From contig NZ_SJPW01000002.1 in the NCBI RefSeq assembly GCF_007860125.1, forward strand, positions 62,001 to 126,000: a stretch of DNA of 64,000 bases, given 5' to 3'. The DNA is from Rubripirellula tenax (GTDB lineage: Bacteria; Planctomycetota; Planctomycetia; Pirellulales; Pirellulaceae). Below the pieces are notes generated by a model. It was not told where the DNA came from. It ran no database searches and saw only the letters and a program-made list of their open reading frames with translations. Position numbers and translations under genes: made by a program. How positions within the stretch are numbered: the stretch's first letter is position 1; each line of letters starts with the position of its first letter. This document shows, in pieces, positions 1 through 10,168 of this stretch.

Positions 1-303
1 CAAGATCCCCAGCCCTTCGTGTTCGCCGTGTTCAAAACCCCGTTCAAACAGCAGTTGCAGCCCCAGACAGATGCCCAAAAACGGCCGTTCCGTGGCGACA
101 AAATCGGCGATCGCCGTCACCAGATCCCGTCGCCGCAGTTCGGTCATCGCATCGCCAAACGCCCCCACCCCCGGCAAAACCAGCTTTTCAGCCGTTGCGA
201 TCTCTCGCGGATCCGAACTGATCCGGGCCTCGCCGCCGACCCGTTCGATCGCCTTTTGAACGCTGCGGAGATTGCCCATCTGGTAGTCAACGATGGTGAT
301 CAT
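1..303 (-). CDS. hisH: HisH, glutamine amidotransferase subunit of imidazole glycerol phosphate synthase (partial)
   Basis: The reverse strand reads 101 codons from an ATG at 303 to the window edge, so the C-terminal half, including the catalytic His and Glu, is outside. The start MITIVDYQMGNLRS and the oxyanion strand LVLPGVGAFGDAM are typical of HisH, and the nucleophile motif GICLGLQLL places the catalytic cysteine at residue 79. HisH releases ammonia from glutamine and passes it to HisF to form imidazole glycerol phosphate and AICAR in histidine synthesis. It is divergent from hisE and hisG, with about 170 bp between that must hold both promoters. Confidence 0.93.
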   Translation of the reverse strand, partial: MITIVDYQMGNLRSVQKAIERVGGEARISSDPREIATAEKLVLPGVGAFGDAMTELRRRDLVTAIADFVATERPFLGICLGLQLLFERGFEHGEHEGLGIL

Positions 304-474
304 GGGGAAAGCAAGTTTGGGGTGTTTCGGGCGGAGACCAAGTGACGATTCAGACACGCCAAGTTACCCGAAGGAAAGCACAAAAGAAGCCCAGCCGCCC
401 ACTGTCCTATTCCTTTCTGAACGGTCGGTTTAACTTGTGGGCTAACGTTAGCTCGAAAGCTTGCAGGAAAATCG

Positions 475-843
475 ATGTCTTCCCCGCCCAATCCGCACCC
501 ACTTGATCCGCTCGTTCGGTTGATGGAAACGCTGGCCGAGCGATCCCAAACGCGTCCGGCCGGTTCGTACACGACCAAGTTGCTCGACGGTGGACCCGCC
601 AAAATCGGTGGGAAGATCCGCGAAGAAGCCGACGAAATGATCGAAGCGGCCGACGAAGCGGGCGATGAAGGACGGGCCCACTTTGTTTACGAAGCCGGCG
701 ACCTGATCTATCACGCGATGGTCTTGATGGCGTGGCGCGGCGTTGACGTGGGCGAAGTCGCGGCCGAACTGGCTCGCCGCGAAGGCACGTCCGGGCTCGT
801 CGAGAAAGCCAATCGACCCGCCAATAATCACGAAACAACTTAG
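475..843 (+). CDS. hisE: HisE, phosphoribosyl-ATP pyrophosphatase
   Basis: A 122-residue all-alpha MazG-like pyrophosphatase. It carries the segment SYTTKLLDGG followed by KIGGKIREEADEMIEAA, whose acidic pairs bind metal, and later VYEAGDLIYHAMVLM. HisE hydrolyses phosphoribosyl-ATP to phosphoribosyl-AMP, the second step of histidine synthesis. HisI, which does the next step, is a separate gene 39.5 kb away here rather than fused as in enterobacteria. The gene lies 18 bp upstream of hisG and is probably cotranscribed with it. The ATG start gives a normal family length. Confidence 0.95.
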   Translation: MSSPPNPHPLDPLVRLMETLAERSQTRPAGSYTTKLLDGGPAKIGGKIREEADEMIEAADEAGDEGRAHFVYEAGDLIYHAMVLMAWRGVDVGEVAAELARREGTSGLVEKANRPANNHETT

Positions 844-861
844 ACGGAATCAAACAGTACG

Positions 862-1722
862 ATGGGCTCTCAGCGAAATTTGCGAATCGGCATCCCCAGC
901 AAAGGGCGGCTCAGTGAAGTAGCAAGCGAGTTGTTGGAAGCGGCCGGATTAAGTTTTCGTCGCCAATCACGCGGGTTGTTCGCGCGCGTCAGCGGTTTGC
1001 CGATCGACATCATTTTCTTGCGCACCGACGACATCCCGACGTTGTGCAACGAAGGTGCCATCGATATGGGTATCACGGGTAGCGACTTGGTCGAAGAAGC
1101 GGCCTGCGATGTCAAAACGCGCATGAAGCTCGGTGTCGGCCGTTGTCGCTTAGCGATCTGTGTGCCCGATGATTCCGACTATCGATCGGCCGCCGATCTG
1201 GACAAGAAACGCATCGCGACCAGTTTTCCAACGGTGACGCGTACGTACTTGGCCGCGCACAGTGCGACCGCGCATTTGGTCGCACTTTCGGGCAGCGTCG
1301 AGGTCATGATCCAGCTGGGCGTCGCCGATGCGATCGTCGACTTGGTCGAAACGGGCAGCACGCTGGCGGCCAATCGTTTGCGAGTCCTCGAAGACATCGG
1401 TCACTATGAAACGGTGCTGATTCAAAACGGTCGTGGTCACGATCCTGAAACTGCCGATCGTGTTGTCCGTCGACTCGAAGGCGTGGTCATCGCTCGCGAT
1501 TATTCGTCGCTTGAATACAACGTGCCGCGAAGCAAGTTAGCGCAATGCGAAAAAATCACACCGGGATACGATTCGCCGACGATCAATTCGTTGGAAGACC
1601 CTAAGTGGTGCAGTGTCCGAGTGATGGTCCGTCGCAAAGATATCATCGACACGATGGAAGCACTCGAGGCCGAGGGTGCATCGGCGATCATCGAAACTCC
1701 GATTCTGAATTGTCGTCTTTAG
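862..1722 (+). CDS. hisG: HisG, ATP phosphoribosyltransferase (long form)
   Basis: 286 residues. The N-terminus LRIGIPSKGRLSE and the segment IDMGITGSDLVEE are signatures of the periplasmic-binding-like catalytic fold. VVDLVETGSTLAANRL-like residues (visible as IVDLVETGSTLAANRL) form the PRPP-binding loop. The last 75 residues (CSVRVMVRRKDIIDTMEALEA onward in structure) fit the ACT-like regulatory domain of the long HisG form, so histidine feedback inhibition and independence from HisZ are expected. The enzyme condenses ATP and PRPP in the committed step of the pathway. It follows hisE closely and ends 8 bp before the rhodanese gene. Confidence 0.95.
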   Translation: MGSQRNLRIGIPSKGRLSEVASELLEAAGLSFRRQSRGLFARVSGLPIDIIFLRTDDIPTLCNEGAIDMGITGSDLVEEAACDVKTRMKLGVGRCRLAICVPDDSDYRSAADLDKKRIATSFPTVTRTYLAAHSATAHLVALSGSVEVMIQLGVADAIVDLVETGSTLAANRLRVLEDIGHYETVLIQNGRGHDPETADRVVRRLEGVVIARDYSSLEYNVPRSKLAQCEKITPGYDSPTINSLEDPKWCSVRVMVRRKDIIDTMEALEAEGASAIIETPILNCRL

Positions 1723-1730
1723 GAACAATC

Positions 1731-2075
1731 ATGAACCAACCCGCCGACCTGCCGCTGGAAATCGACGTCGCCACCTTGGCAGCGATGAAGCAACGTGGCG
1801 ACGAATTTTTGTTGCTCGATGTTCGTGAGCAAGATGAATATGACTTTGCGAAAATCGATGGCAGCCGATTGCTGCCGATGAGCGAGTTGCCCCAGCGAAT
1901 GGAAGAGCTGCAACCGCATAAGGACGACCACATCGTCGTCCAGTGTCACCACGGGGGTCGCAGTCTGCATGTGACGCGAGTCCTGCAAGCCGCCGGCTTC
2001 ACGCGAGTGCAAAACCTGGCCGGTGGTATCGACGACTGGAGCGAACAAGTCGATCCCACAGTGCCTCGCTACTAG
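1731..2075 (+). CDS. Rhodanese-like sulfurtransferase, single domain
   Basis: 114 residues from the ATG at 1731, just after the hisG stop. The rhodanese fold is clear from FLLLDVREQDEYDFAKIDGS (CH2A-type motif) and the active-site loop CHHGGRS, which fits CxxGxR with the sulfur-carrying cysteine near residue 75, followed by AAGFTRVQNLAGGIDDW. Stand-alone rhodaneses of this size relay persulfide sulfur in the cytoplasm; no signal peptide is seen. An upstream in-frame start inside hisG is possible but would add a non-conserved extension. Its position suggests cotranscription with hisEG, though no link to histidine synthesis is implied. Confidence 0.9.
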   Translation: MNQPADLPLEIDVATLAAMKQRGDEFLLLDVREQDEYDFAKIDGSRLLPMSELPQRMEELQPHKDDHIVVQCHHGGRSLHVTRVLQAAGFTRVQNLAGGIDDWSEQVDPTVPRY

Positions 2076-2189
2076 GCGTCTGTGCCGACGCGTCACCGGC
2101 ACCGACCCGGGTTCTTCGCTGGCGGATGAGTTAGGATGGCGGCATTGGTCCACCCGATTCACCTTCCCAACGCACGCCAAAGCCCGACG

Positions 2190-3701
2190 ATGACGCACCT
2201 GTCGAAACTGCTGTTACTGATCATTCTCGCAGCGCTGATCACCGGTGGTGCACGGGCGAGTGGGCAAGACGCTGCTCGTCCCAACGTCATCGTCATCTTC
2301 ATTGACGACATGGGATACGGAGACGTCGGTTTCAACGGCGCGATCATTCCGCAAACGCCGAACCTCGATCAACTGGCAAACGAGGGAATGAAGTTCACCG
2401 ACTTCTACGTCGGATGTGCCGTTTGTTCCGGGTCACGAACGTCACTGTTGACCGGTTGTCACTACCAACGACTCGGCATGAACCCGGTGCTGTTTCCTCA
2501 TAGCGACAAGGGACTGCATCCGGACGAAGTCACGCTTGCCGATATGTTCAAGGACGCCGGCTATCGCACCGCGTGCATCGGCAAGTGGCATCTTGGGCAC
2601 CTGCCGCCGTGTTTGCCGACGTACCAAGGTTTCGAATATTACTGGGGCATCCCCTACAGCAACGACATGTGGATCGATCCCGCCAACAAATTGGCCGACG
2701 ACATCACGCTTCGCAGCGGCGTCACGCTTGCGGATTTGAAAGCCGGTAAAAAGATCAAGAACGAAGTGCCCATTCTTCGCGGCGAAGAAGTCGTCGAATA
2801 TCCTGCGGATCAAACGACGATCACGAAGCGTTACACCGAAGAATCGATTCGCTTCATCAACGAGAACAAAGGCTCGCCGTTCTTTCTGTATCTGCCCCAT
2901 ACGATGGTGCATCGCCCGCTGGCGGTTTCCAAAGCCTTTGACAATCCAGACAAAGAACCGATCACCAACGCCATCGAAGAAGTGGATTGGTCCGTTGGCG
3001 AAATCGTGAAGACGCTCAAGCAAGCTGGGATCGCCGAGAACACACTGGTCGTCTTTACAAGCGACAATGGTGCGGCCGTCGGATCGTCGGTGCCCCTGCG
3101 AGGCAAGAAAGCGAGCGTCTATGACGGCGGCATTCGTGAGCCCACCGTGATGTGGTGGCCCAGCAAGATTCCCGCGGGATCGGTTTGTCGCGAAGTGGCC
3201 GCGTCGATCGACCTGATGCCGACGTTTGCAAAACTTTGCGGCGGCAAACCGCCAACCAGCAAGATCGACGGCAAGAACATTTGGCCGTTGATCAGCGGAC
3301 AGAGCAACGCCGTCAGCCCCCACGAAGCGTACGTGTTGATGCATGGACCGGGGACCGTTCGCAGCGGCAAGTGGAAGTTCTATCCTTGGCCCGAAGGCAA
3401 GGGATCCAAGCAGGGCAAGGGATCGAACCGAGGCAAGCCAACGCCCGATTCAACTGCCGTGCCAGTGCAGCTCTACGACACCGTCGCGGATATCGGTGAA
3501 ACCAAGAACGTCGCGGTGATGCATCCCGAAGTGATCGATCGTTTGCAAGCGGCATACGACGGGCACGTTGCCGAAATCAATGCGAACCGACGTCCGACCG
3601 CAACGATGCTGCGACCGGCCGACGCGAAATCATCTGCCCGACCCGAAGCGTCCGATGCTCCGAATAAAAAACAGCCTAAGAAGAAAGCACTGATCAAGTA
3701 G
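2190..3701 (+). CDS. Secreted type I sulfatase with a CSGSR active-site variant
   Basis: From the ATG at 2190 the protein begins with a good signal peptide (THLSKLLLLIILAALITGG). The sulfatase core follows: metal-binding FIDDMGYGD, then the formylglycine site C79-S-G-S-R83 and LLTGCHYQR, IGKWHLGH, and the second metal site FTSDNGAA. Bacterial type I sulfatases normally have C-x-P/A-S-R; the glycine at the third position is unusual and bears on maturation. The enzyme should hydrolyse sulfate esters of algal or similar polysaccharides outside the cytoplasm. The last 30 residues are a Lys/Pro-rich tail. An upstream ATG at 2136 would add 18 residues before the signal peptide. Confidence 0.92.
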   Translation: MTHLSKLLLLIILAALITGGARASGQDAARPNVIVIFIDDMGYGDVGFNGAIIPQTPNLDQLANEGMKFTDFYVGCAVCSGSRTSLLTGCHYQRLGMNPVLFPHSDKGLHPDEVTLADMFKDAGYRTACIGKWHLGHLPPCLPTYQGFEYYWGIPYSNDMWIDPANKLADDITLRSGVTLADLKAGKKIKNEVPILRGEEVVEYPADQTTITKRYTEESIRFINENKGSPFFLYLPHTMVHRPLAVSKAFDNPDKEPITNAIEEVDWSVGEIVKTLKQAGIAENTLVVFTSDNGAAVGSSVPLRGKKASVYDGGIREPTVMWWPSKIPAGSVCREVAASIDLMPTFAKLCGGKPPTSKIDGKNIWPLISGQSNAVSPHEAYVLMHGPGTVRSGKWKFYPWPEGKGSKQGKGSNRGKPTPDSTAVPVQLYDTVADIGETKNVAVMHPEVIDRLQAAYDGHVAEINANRRPTATMLRPADAKSSARPEASDAPNKKQPKKKALIK

Positions 3702-3841
3702 ACGATGCACCGTCTCAGCATCGGTAGCAACCACCGTCGGTCCGATCCGTCCACCGCGTTCACTTGGCGGCGGTTATCATGAAAGGGTCTGGTGGCTCGT
3801 GTTCCTTAGATCAGATTGGATCGGATCAAACGGTTTTTTTA

Positions 3842-6148
3842 ATGCAAACTATTATCTTCGTTCGACGCTCCTTTGTGGTCCGAGCCCTTTGCATCCTTGC
3901 GTTTGCATTGTTGGTCGCGTCCGCAAACGGTTGTTCGTCGAAAGACAACCAGCGTCGGTCCAACACCGATGATCCGGTGGCGGAAAGGAAATCTAAGCCG
4001 GCCCCGATCATCACGCCGCCCAAGAACACCGCCGGCCCCGAACCGGGACACGCGGCGATGGTGAAACGGTTGGCTCGGCTGCACGAAAAAGTTGCAGACT
4101 TGGAGTATTTCGGCGACAGCGCCAAGCGTGCAGCAGCGAAACGAGTGGATGCTTCGACCAAGGATGGCGACTTCTTCGGGCGACTGCAAAGCCTGTTTGA
4201 ACTGGGGTCCGAGCAAACGTTGACTGGGGAAGCCGATGCGGCGCTGGCAACACTGGCGCTAACCGATCCGATGTTGATCGAGTTCGCCGAGAAAACGCCA
4301 TCGGGTGTGCCGAACGATCTGCAAACGGCAATCTACTTTGCCAAAGCTCTCGCAGCGATGCGAAAAGCAGAGAACGAGAACTGTGTGTTCTGCCAGGAAG
4401 GCGAAGGATGCTTGTTTCCGATTCGCGGCAAGGGCGTTCACTTGCAAACCGAAGGCGCGACGATTGCGATTGAGAACTTGAATGCCGCGTTGGAACTTGC
4501 TCCCAACGATGTCGCGTGCCGATGGCTATTGTGCGTGGCCCACATGACGTTGGGGACATATCCCGATGGTGTTCCCGAGCGGTTTCGGATTCCGGCGGAT
4601 CGGTTGGTATCGGACGAACCCGATTTTCCTCGATTCCGAAACATCGCCACGGCCGTCGGCGTCGACACGCTTTCGCTTGCCGGTGGCGTCGCGGTCGAAG
4701 ACTTCAACGGCGACCATTGGTTGGACATCATCGTTTCGTGTTGGAACACCGACGGCCAACTTCGCATGTTCCAAAACATGGGCAACGGGGAATTCAAGGA
4801 AACGACTGAGCAAGCGAATCTTGTTGGTATCTTCGGCGGGTTGAATATCAACCAAGCCGACTACGACGGCGACGGTGACGTCGACATCCTGGTCCTACGC
4901 GGTGCATGGCTTCGGGATTCGGGTCGACATCCCAATTCACTGCTTCGCAACGACGGCACCGGCCGATTCGACGACGTGACCGTCGAAGCTGGTTTGGCCG
5001 ACGAAAACTATCCGACGCAAACGGCTGCGTGGAGCGACTTTGACAACGACGGCGATCTTGACGTTTACATCGGAAACGAACTGCACGCCAACCAACTTTT
5101 CCAAAACGACGGCGACGGTCACTTCGTCGACATCGCCAAGGCGGCCGGTGTCGATAATCGCGACTTCACGAAAGGCGTTGCGTGGGGTGACTACGACGCG
5201 GACGGGCTGCCCGATTTGTACGTGTCCAACAACACCCAACCCAATGTGCTGTACCACAACGACGGCGACGGGCGATTCACGGATGTGACCAAGTCGGCTG
5301 GTGTGGCGGGGCCATTGCCAAGTTTTTCGGCGTGGTTTTGGGACTTCAACAACGACGGAAAGCTAGACCTGTTCGCGCCTCATTACCAAGAGGGCATTGA
5401 GTTTGTTGCGCTGGACTATTTCGGCTTGCCTAGCGAAGCGCCGCCGGACGCACTTTACCAAGGCGACGGCGCGGGCGGATTTACCGATGTGACGCGCGAC
5501 GTCGGCCTGGGCAACATCACCGTCACGATGGGATCCAACTACGGCGACTTGGACAACGACGGTTTCTTGGACTTCTATTTGGGGACCGGCTATCCCGGTT
5601 TCGAGGGATTGATGCCCAACGTGATGTATCACAATCGCGGTGGAAAGCGGTTTACCGACGTGTCGATCCCGGGCGGTTTTTCGCACCTTCAAAAAGGTCA
5701 CGCGGTCGCCTTTGCTGACTTCGATCACGACGGCGATCAAGACGTGTTCACTGAATTGGGTGGTGCGTATACCGGCGATGCGTTTCGAAACGCTCTGTTC
5801 ATGAATCCGGGTTTCGGTAACGAATGGATCAAGCTGCGGTTGGTTGGTAAACAGTCCATTCGTTCGGCGGTCGGTGCTCACATTCATTTGAGCTTCAGAG
5901 ACGACGGCGAAACTCGCCACATTCATCGGTGGGTCAACACCGGCAGCAGTTTCGGCGGCAATCCGCTGCGACAAGACATCGGCGTCGGCAAAGCCAAAGT
6001 GATCGACACGATCGAAATCGATTGGCCGGCTTCCGGGACACATCAAACGTTTCATGATGTCCCGACGGGCCAGTTCTTGATCATCGAAGAGTTTTCGGAA
6101 ACGCCACAGCCCGTTGAATGCAAGCCGTTTTTTTTCGACGTCGAATAG
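3842..6148 (+). CDS. Exported FG-GAP/VCBS repeat protein with C-terminal ASPIC/UnbV domain
   Basis: 768 residues from the ATG at 3842; an alternative TTG at 3764 would put 26 residues before the hydrophobic signal segment. A cysteine follows that segment (SANGC), so it may be a lipoprotein, though the lipobox is imperfect. A charged helical stretch and a CxxC-containing segment (CVFCQEGEGC) come first. Residues about 270-650 hold repeated calcium-type FG-GAP motifs (DFNGDHWLDI, DYDGDGDVDI, DFDNDGDLDV, DLDNDGFLDF, DFDHDGDQDV) of an integrin-like propeller. The end, from GNEWIKLRLVG, is the ASPIC/UnbV domain. The family is abundant in planctomycetes; its exact function is unknown. Confidence 0.9.
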   Translation: MQTIIFVRRSFVVRALCILAFALLVASANGCSSKDNQRRSNTDDPVAERKSKPAPIITPPKNTAGPEPGHAAMVKRLARLHEKVADLEYFGDSAKRAAAKRVDASTKDGDFFGRLQSLFELGSEQTLTGEADAALATLALTDPMLIEFAEKTPSGVPNDLQTAIYFAKALAAMRKAENENCVFCQEGEGCLFPIRGKGVHLQTEGATIAIENLNAALELAPNDVACRWLLCVAHMTLGTYPDGVPERFRIPADRLVSDEPDFPRFRNIATAVGVDTLSLAGGVAVEDFNGDHWLDIIVSCWNTDGQLRMFQNMGNGEFKETTEQANLVGIFGGLNINQADYDGDGDVDILVLRGAWLRDSGRHPNSLLRNDGTGRFDDVTVEAGLADENYPTQTAAWSDFDNDGDLDVYIGNELHANQLFQNDGDGHFVDIAKAAGVDNRDFTKGVAWGDYDADGLPDLYVSNNTQPNVLYHNDGDGRFTDVTKSAGVAGPLPSFSAWFWDFNNDGKLDLFAPHYQEGIEFVALDYFGLPSEAPPDALYQGDGAGGFTDVTRDVGLGNITVTMGSNYGDLDNDGFLDFYLGTGYPGFEGLMPNVMYHNRGGKRFTDVSIPGGFSHLQKGHAVAFADFDHDGDQDVFTELGGAYTGDAFRNALFMNPGFGNEWIKLRLVGKQSIRSAVGAHIHLSFRDDGETRHIHRWVNTGSSFGGNPLRQDIGVGKAKVIDTIEIDWPASGTHQTFHDVPTGQFLIIEEFSETPQPVECKPFFFDVE

Positions 6149-6232
6149 CCTGGCTTGGCTTTCCGGAAACGTGCATCTAAAACTCTTTTCCCTCCGCTAC
6201 ACCCGCCCACCTCCATTGGACCGAGTCGATTG

Positions 6233-7648
6233 ATGTCTCAAGACGAAACTGCATCCGTACCGCCACGTCGAAGCACTTTGTCAGAGATGACGACGTCCGA
6301 AGATTGGTGGGCGATTTGGTGCGGCGGTTTTCTGTTGGCAGTTTCGTTTGCGGCGGTTTGGTTGGGTCGCCCGTCGGATTGGAACAATCTTGTTTCCGCG
6401 GGCAGTGCAATCGAACTGTCGCATCCGCTGGGTGACTGGTTCGGTAAACCGGGTTCGTGGAAACAGAATCCACTCGATGCGATCGGCGCCGGCGCATTGA
6501 TCGGAACTTTGGGGTCGTTTTTGGTCATTGGTATTCTGTTCGCCGCAGCGATGGCGGCGCGAGGAAAGTCGGCGGGGAGATTCATCGCGGCTTTTCCGGT
6601 TGTATTTCTGTTGGCGACGTTCGCGTACGTCTTGTCGGGTCAGAGTGTTGTCAAAGCCTATAACCTCGAATACGCGTTATGGGCATTGTTGGTCGGGTTG
6701 ATCATCAGCAACACGATCGGGATGCCTAAGTTTTTGGAGCCCGCGGTGCAGACGGAGTTCTATATCAAGACTGGATTGGTGCTGTTGGGCGCCGAAGTCT
6801 TGATGAGCCGTTTGCTGGTGCTCGGGTTGCCGGGCATCTTCGTCGCCTGGGTGGTCACGCCGATCGTTTTGATCAGCACGTTCATCTTCGGACAAAAGGT
6901 ACTGAAAATCCAATCACCGTCACTCAACATGGTGATCTCGGCCGATATGTCGGTGTGTGGCGTATCGGCGGCAATCGCAACCGCGGCGGCCTGCAAAGCC
7001 AAAAAAGAAGAGCTGTCACTCGCGATCGGAATGTCACTGTCCTTCACCGTCATCATGATGATCGTGATGCCCGCCTTCATCAAAGCGGTCGGCATGGACG
7101 AAGTCCTCGGCGGCGCCTGGTTGGGTGGAACGATCGACGCAACCGGCGCCGTTGCCGCGGCAGGTGCGGTGCTGGGTGACCGGGCGCTCGAAGTGGCGGC
7201 AACGGTCAAGATGATCCAGAACATTCTGATCGGTGTGACCGCTTTCGGTGTCGCGATCTATTGGGTCACGTGCGTCGAAAAAGATGCATCCGGCGCAAGA
7301 CCGAACGCGATGGAAATATGGTATCGATTTCCCAAGTTCGTACTCGGCTTTGTGGCGGCGTCCGTCGTGTTTTCGATTCTGTACAGCAACTTGGCCGGCG
7401 GTCCCGAGTTGGTTGACGCGACCATCGGCGGATCGACGAAAACGATTCGCGGTTGGCTATTCTGTTTGGCGTTCGTCAGCATTGGGTTACAGACGAACTT
7501 TCGCGAACTTGCCCCATACTTGAAGGGCGGCAAGCCGTTGGTGTTGTACGCCTGCGGGCAAACGCTCAACTTGGTGTTAACCTTGGCGATGGCGTGGCTG
7601 ATGTTCCGCGTCGTCTTCAAGGACCAAATCGATCAGTACCTGCCATGA
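6233..7648 (+). CDS. YeiH/UPF0324 family membrane transporter (putative sulfate exporter family)
   Basis: About 471 residues from the ATG at 6233; the longer frame starts at a TTG at 6155. Roughly ten hydrophobic segments are visible. Family features are the conserved [24 protein letters not shown]-like region (quoted part [17 protein letters not shown]), [15 protein letters not shown], and the late segment [13 protein letters not shown]. The family is annotated as putative sulfate exporters in databases, largely by association; a sulfatase gene lies nearby, which fits sulfate release, but this is inference. The 79-residue protein at 7661 follows 12 bp downstream and may be its small partner. 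Confidence 0.85.
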   Translation: MSQDETASVPPRRSTLSEMTTSEDWWAIWCGGFLLAVSFAAVWLGRPSDWNNLVSAGSAIELSHPLGDWFGKPGSWKQNPLDAIGAGALIGTLGSFLVIGILFAAAMAARGKSAGRFIAAFPVVFLLATFAYVLSGQSVVKAYNLEYALWALLVGLIISNTIGMPKFLEPAVQTEFYIKTGLVLLGAEVLMSRLLVLGLPGIFVAWVVTPIVLISTFIFGQKVLKIQSPSLNMVISADMSVCGVSAAIATAAACKAKKEELSLAIGMSLSFTVIMMIVMPAFIKAVGMDEVLGGAWLGGTIDATGAVAAAGAVLGDRALEVAATVKMIQNILIGVTAFGVAIYWVTCVEKDASGARPNAMEIWYRFPKFVLGFVAASVVFSILYSNLAGGPELVDATIGGSTKTIRGWLFCLAFVSIGLQTNFRELAPYLKGGKPLVLYACGQTLNLVLTLAMAWLMFRVVFKDQIDQYLP

Positions 7649-7660
7649 ACGTTGTCTGCC

Positions 7661-7891
7661 ATGACCACTGACCAACAGAATCGTCGCCCGGTAATGATGC
7701 TGTGTGCATCGCTGGCCGCGATCGCCATCCTATGGCTGGCGGTCCTACCCTGGATCGCCGAACGCCCGGTCGTTAACGATCGCATCGAATGGCTCGCCCA
7801 CAAAGGCATCGATCCGGCAGCGATGTACTACACCGAATTGGATGCGATGAAACCCATCATCGACAAGTTGGAACGCCGGAACTCTAGATGA
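7661..7891 (+). CDS. Small single-pass membrane protein of unknown function
   Basis: 76 residues from the ATG at 7661 (a TTG nine bases upstream is possible). Residues about 10-30 are one transmembrane helix (PVMMLCASLAAIAILWLAVL), followed by a short soluble tail ending LDAMKPIIDKLERRNSR. I do not recognise a family. It lies 12 bp after the YeiH-type transporter on the same strand and converges with rseP, so it is probably translated from the transporter mRNA. Codon use fits the neighbours, which supports a real gene. Confidence 0.6.
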   Translation: MTTDQQNRRPVMMLCASLAAIAILWLAVLPWIAERPVVNDRIEWLAHKGIDPAAMYYTELDAMKPIIDKLERRNSR

Positions 7892-7927
7892 GCTTCGTGG
7901 CCCGAAAATCGCAGTGCTGACAAGCCG

Positions 7928-10111
7928 TTAATTCAGTGCCCGGAACAAATCGTTCGCGAACACGACCACCATCAACGCCAACAGCGATAGCAGACCGGCG
8001 ATCGTGAGCCGAAATTCCAGTTGCTCATTCGCACGTTTGCCGACGATCAATTCGTACAACAGAAACATCATGTGTCCGCCATCGAGTGCGGGAATGGGTA
8101 AAAAGTTTAGAATCGCCAAGTTCATGCTCAACATCGTCAAGAACATCAGTTGTGGCGAGATGCCACGTTCCGCTTCGCTCTTGGCCATGCCGACGATTGC
8201 CAAGGGGCCACCGACGTGTTTCAACCCGATGCGTCCCTGTGGCAGCATTTTTAAAAACCGGACGACGTCCTGGAGTCGGCGCTGACCTTCTCGCAAGCCC
8301 AGCGACAATGCATCGCCGATCGATTCGGCTTTGTGGACGGCTTCCCGAGGCGGGAAGACCAAGCCGCGATCGAATACATATCGATCGTCCTGTTGGACCG
8401 CCAACATCGACGAGATGATCTTACCATCGGCGCCACGCGTCGCTTTGACTTCTACTTTTGCGCCGATTGGCAAGTATTGCAGCGTGTCGATGAACGTGTT
8501 CAACGATGTCGACGAAGAAAACTCTTGTCCCTCACGCATTGCGGTCAACACGGGTTCGTAACGTTCGTCTTGTAACCACTGGGGCAACTCGGAATCTTCG
8601 ATCACCAAGCGAACTTCTTGCAATTTGTCGCCCAATTGCAGCGGTTCCATGCCAGCTTCGTCCGTTGCTCCCGCGGGTGCGGCGGAGACTGCCGCGACAA
8701 CGGGCATCGGTTTGTACGCAAATCCCAGGACGTTGATGCCGATGTCGCCAGACAAAACCGCGGTCGGTGACAATGTTTGCGGCGAACGAACAGGCGTGAT
8801 TTCGATGGACACCTGCTCCGGTGCATCATCAGGTCCTCTGCGGACAATCAGCGTAACGGGGCGATCACGACCGACCAATTGAGTCGGCAGGCTGTAGGCG
8901 TCGATCGATTTGTTGTCATCGACCGATTCGATCACGTCACCGATCTTCATTCCGGCGCGTTCAGCCGGGCCTCCCTTGACCAACGCAACAACTGGACCAA
9001 CGGCGTACCGGATCCCGATCGACTTTGCCGTCTGTGGTGGCAAGGTCACTTTGGTTTCGCTGTTGTCTGCCCGCATTAAAGTCAATTCGATCGACTCGGA
9101 CGGGTGCGTATACAAGTAGTCGAAAAAGTTGGTTCCGGGCACGATCGAGCTCTCGTCGATGGGCGTGCCGTTAAATGCGGTGATGGTTGCGCCCGCATCG
9201 GCGTCGGTCAGTACTTCGGCGGCGATACTCTCCGGCCGTGCATATGTCGACTTGTCCAACGTCACCGATTCGGGGATCGCCACCCCGATCATTCGGTAAT
9301 CGGTGTTCTGTGGAACGGACTCAGGCAGCAATTGGAAATTGCGGACACCGTCGTCGTACTGGATCGCAACGTCCAGCGGTTGATCGGGCTTTTCAAAGCC
9401 CTGCGTCAGGATCTCCATCCGCATTTCACGGAAGTGCATTTTGTCGTCTTGCAACGATCCGATCGAAATCACTTTGCCACCCGGTTCGATTCCGGCTTGC
9501 CAAGCGGGGCCGCCGGGCGTGACGCCGCCCACGATGGCGGGGCTGTACGTGACACCAAATCCGAATGCCAGCGCCGCGAATAGGACACCGGTGATGACGT
9601 TCACAACGACACCGGCGCTGATGATGATCATGCGTTGCCAAACTGGTTTGGCGGGGAAGCTTCGCGGATCCAACGTCGGTTGGTCGACCGCGTCGCTATC
9701 AACGGTGATGCGTTTGTTCTCTTCTTCTAACTTACGAGGGTCGTCATCCTGGCCCAGCATCTTCACGTATCCGCCAAGCGGGATGATGCCGATGCCATAT
9801 TCCGTTTCACCGTAAGTGAATTTGCCCAACGTGCGCGGAAACTTGATCGGGCCGATTTTGATCGGCACGTCGAATCCGACGTAGAACTTTTCGCATTTCA
9901 CGCCGAACGATTTGGCGGCGACAAAGTGACCCAACTCGTGAACAAAAATCACCAAGCCGATTCCCAGCGCGACGCGTCCCCAAAGCATGATGTTGGTCAA
10001 CAACGCTTCGATGAATCCGGGTTCATCGGTTGCTGCGAGCAGGAAAGTCGCCAACATCGAAATCGAATTCATGATGAATGAGGGGGTAACCGCGATCGAG
10101 TCAATCAACAT
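7928..10111 (-). CDS. rseP: RseP-type site-2 zinc metalloprotease with PDZ domains
   Basis: 727 residues, much longer than E. coli RseP (450). The zinc site HELGH is at residues 58-62 within the first hydrophobic segment, and the partner motif NFLPIPALDGGH lies near residue 670, followed by a last transmembrane segment. Between them are at least two PDZ-like units (GGPAWQAGIEPGGKVISIG and GGPAERAGMKIGDVIESVD) and extra sequence that accounts for the length. Such proteases cut transmembrane anti-sigma factors or signal-peptide remnants within the membrane. It lies 57 bp downstream of dxr on the same strand, the usual dxr-rseP arrangement. An alternative ATG is at 10072. Confidence 0.93.
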   Translation of the reverse strand: MLIDSIAVTPSFIMNSISMLATFLLAATDEPGFIEALLTNIMLWGRVALGIGLVIFVHELGHFVAAKSFGVKCEKFYVGFDVPIKIGPIKFPRTLGKFTYGETEYGIGIIPLGGYVKMLGQDDDPRKLEEENKRITVDSDAVDQPTLDPRSFPAKPVWQRMIIISAGVVVNVITGVLFAALAFGFGVTYSPAIVGGVTPGGPAWQAGIEPGGKVISIGSLQDDKMHFREMRMEILTQGFEKPDQPLDVAIQYDDGVRNFQLLPESVPQNTDYRMIGVAIPESVTLDKSTYARPESIAAEVLTDADAGATITAFNGTPIDESSIVPGTNFFDYLYTHPSESIELTLMRADNSETKVTLPPQTAKSIGIRYAVGPVVALVKGGPAERAGMKIGDVIESVDDNKSIDAYSLPTQLVGRDRPVTLIVRRGPDDAPEQVSIEITPVRSPQTLSPTAVLSGDIGINVLGFAYKPMPVVAAVSAAPAGATDEAGMEPLQLGDKLQEVRLVIEDSELPQWLQDERYEPVLTAMREGQEFSSSTSLNTFIDTLQYLPIGAKVEVKATRGADGKIISSMLAVQQDDRYVFDRGLVFPPREAVHKAESIGDALSLGLREGQRRLQDVVRFLKMLPQGRIGLKHVGGPLAIVGMAKSEAERGISPQLMFLTMLSMNLAILNFLPIPALDGGHMMFLLYELIVGKRANEQLEFRLTIAGLLSLLALMVVVFANDLFRALN

Positions 10112-10168
10112 CTTCTATCGTGCCTAGTAGGTTTTTATTGTTCGTCGCGGAAGCGCGTATCTTGATGA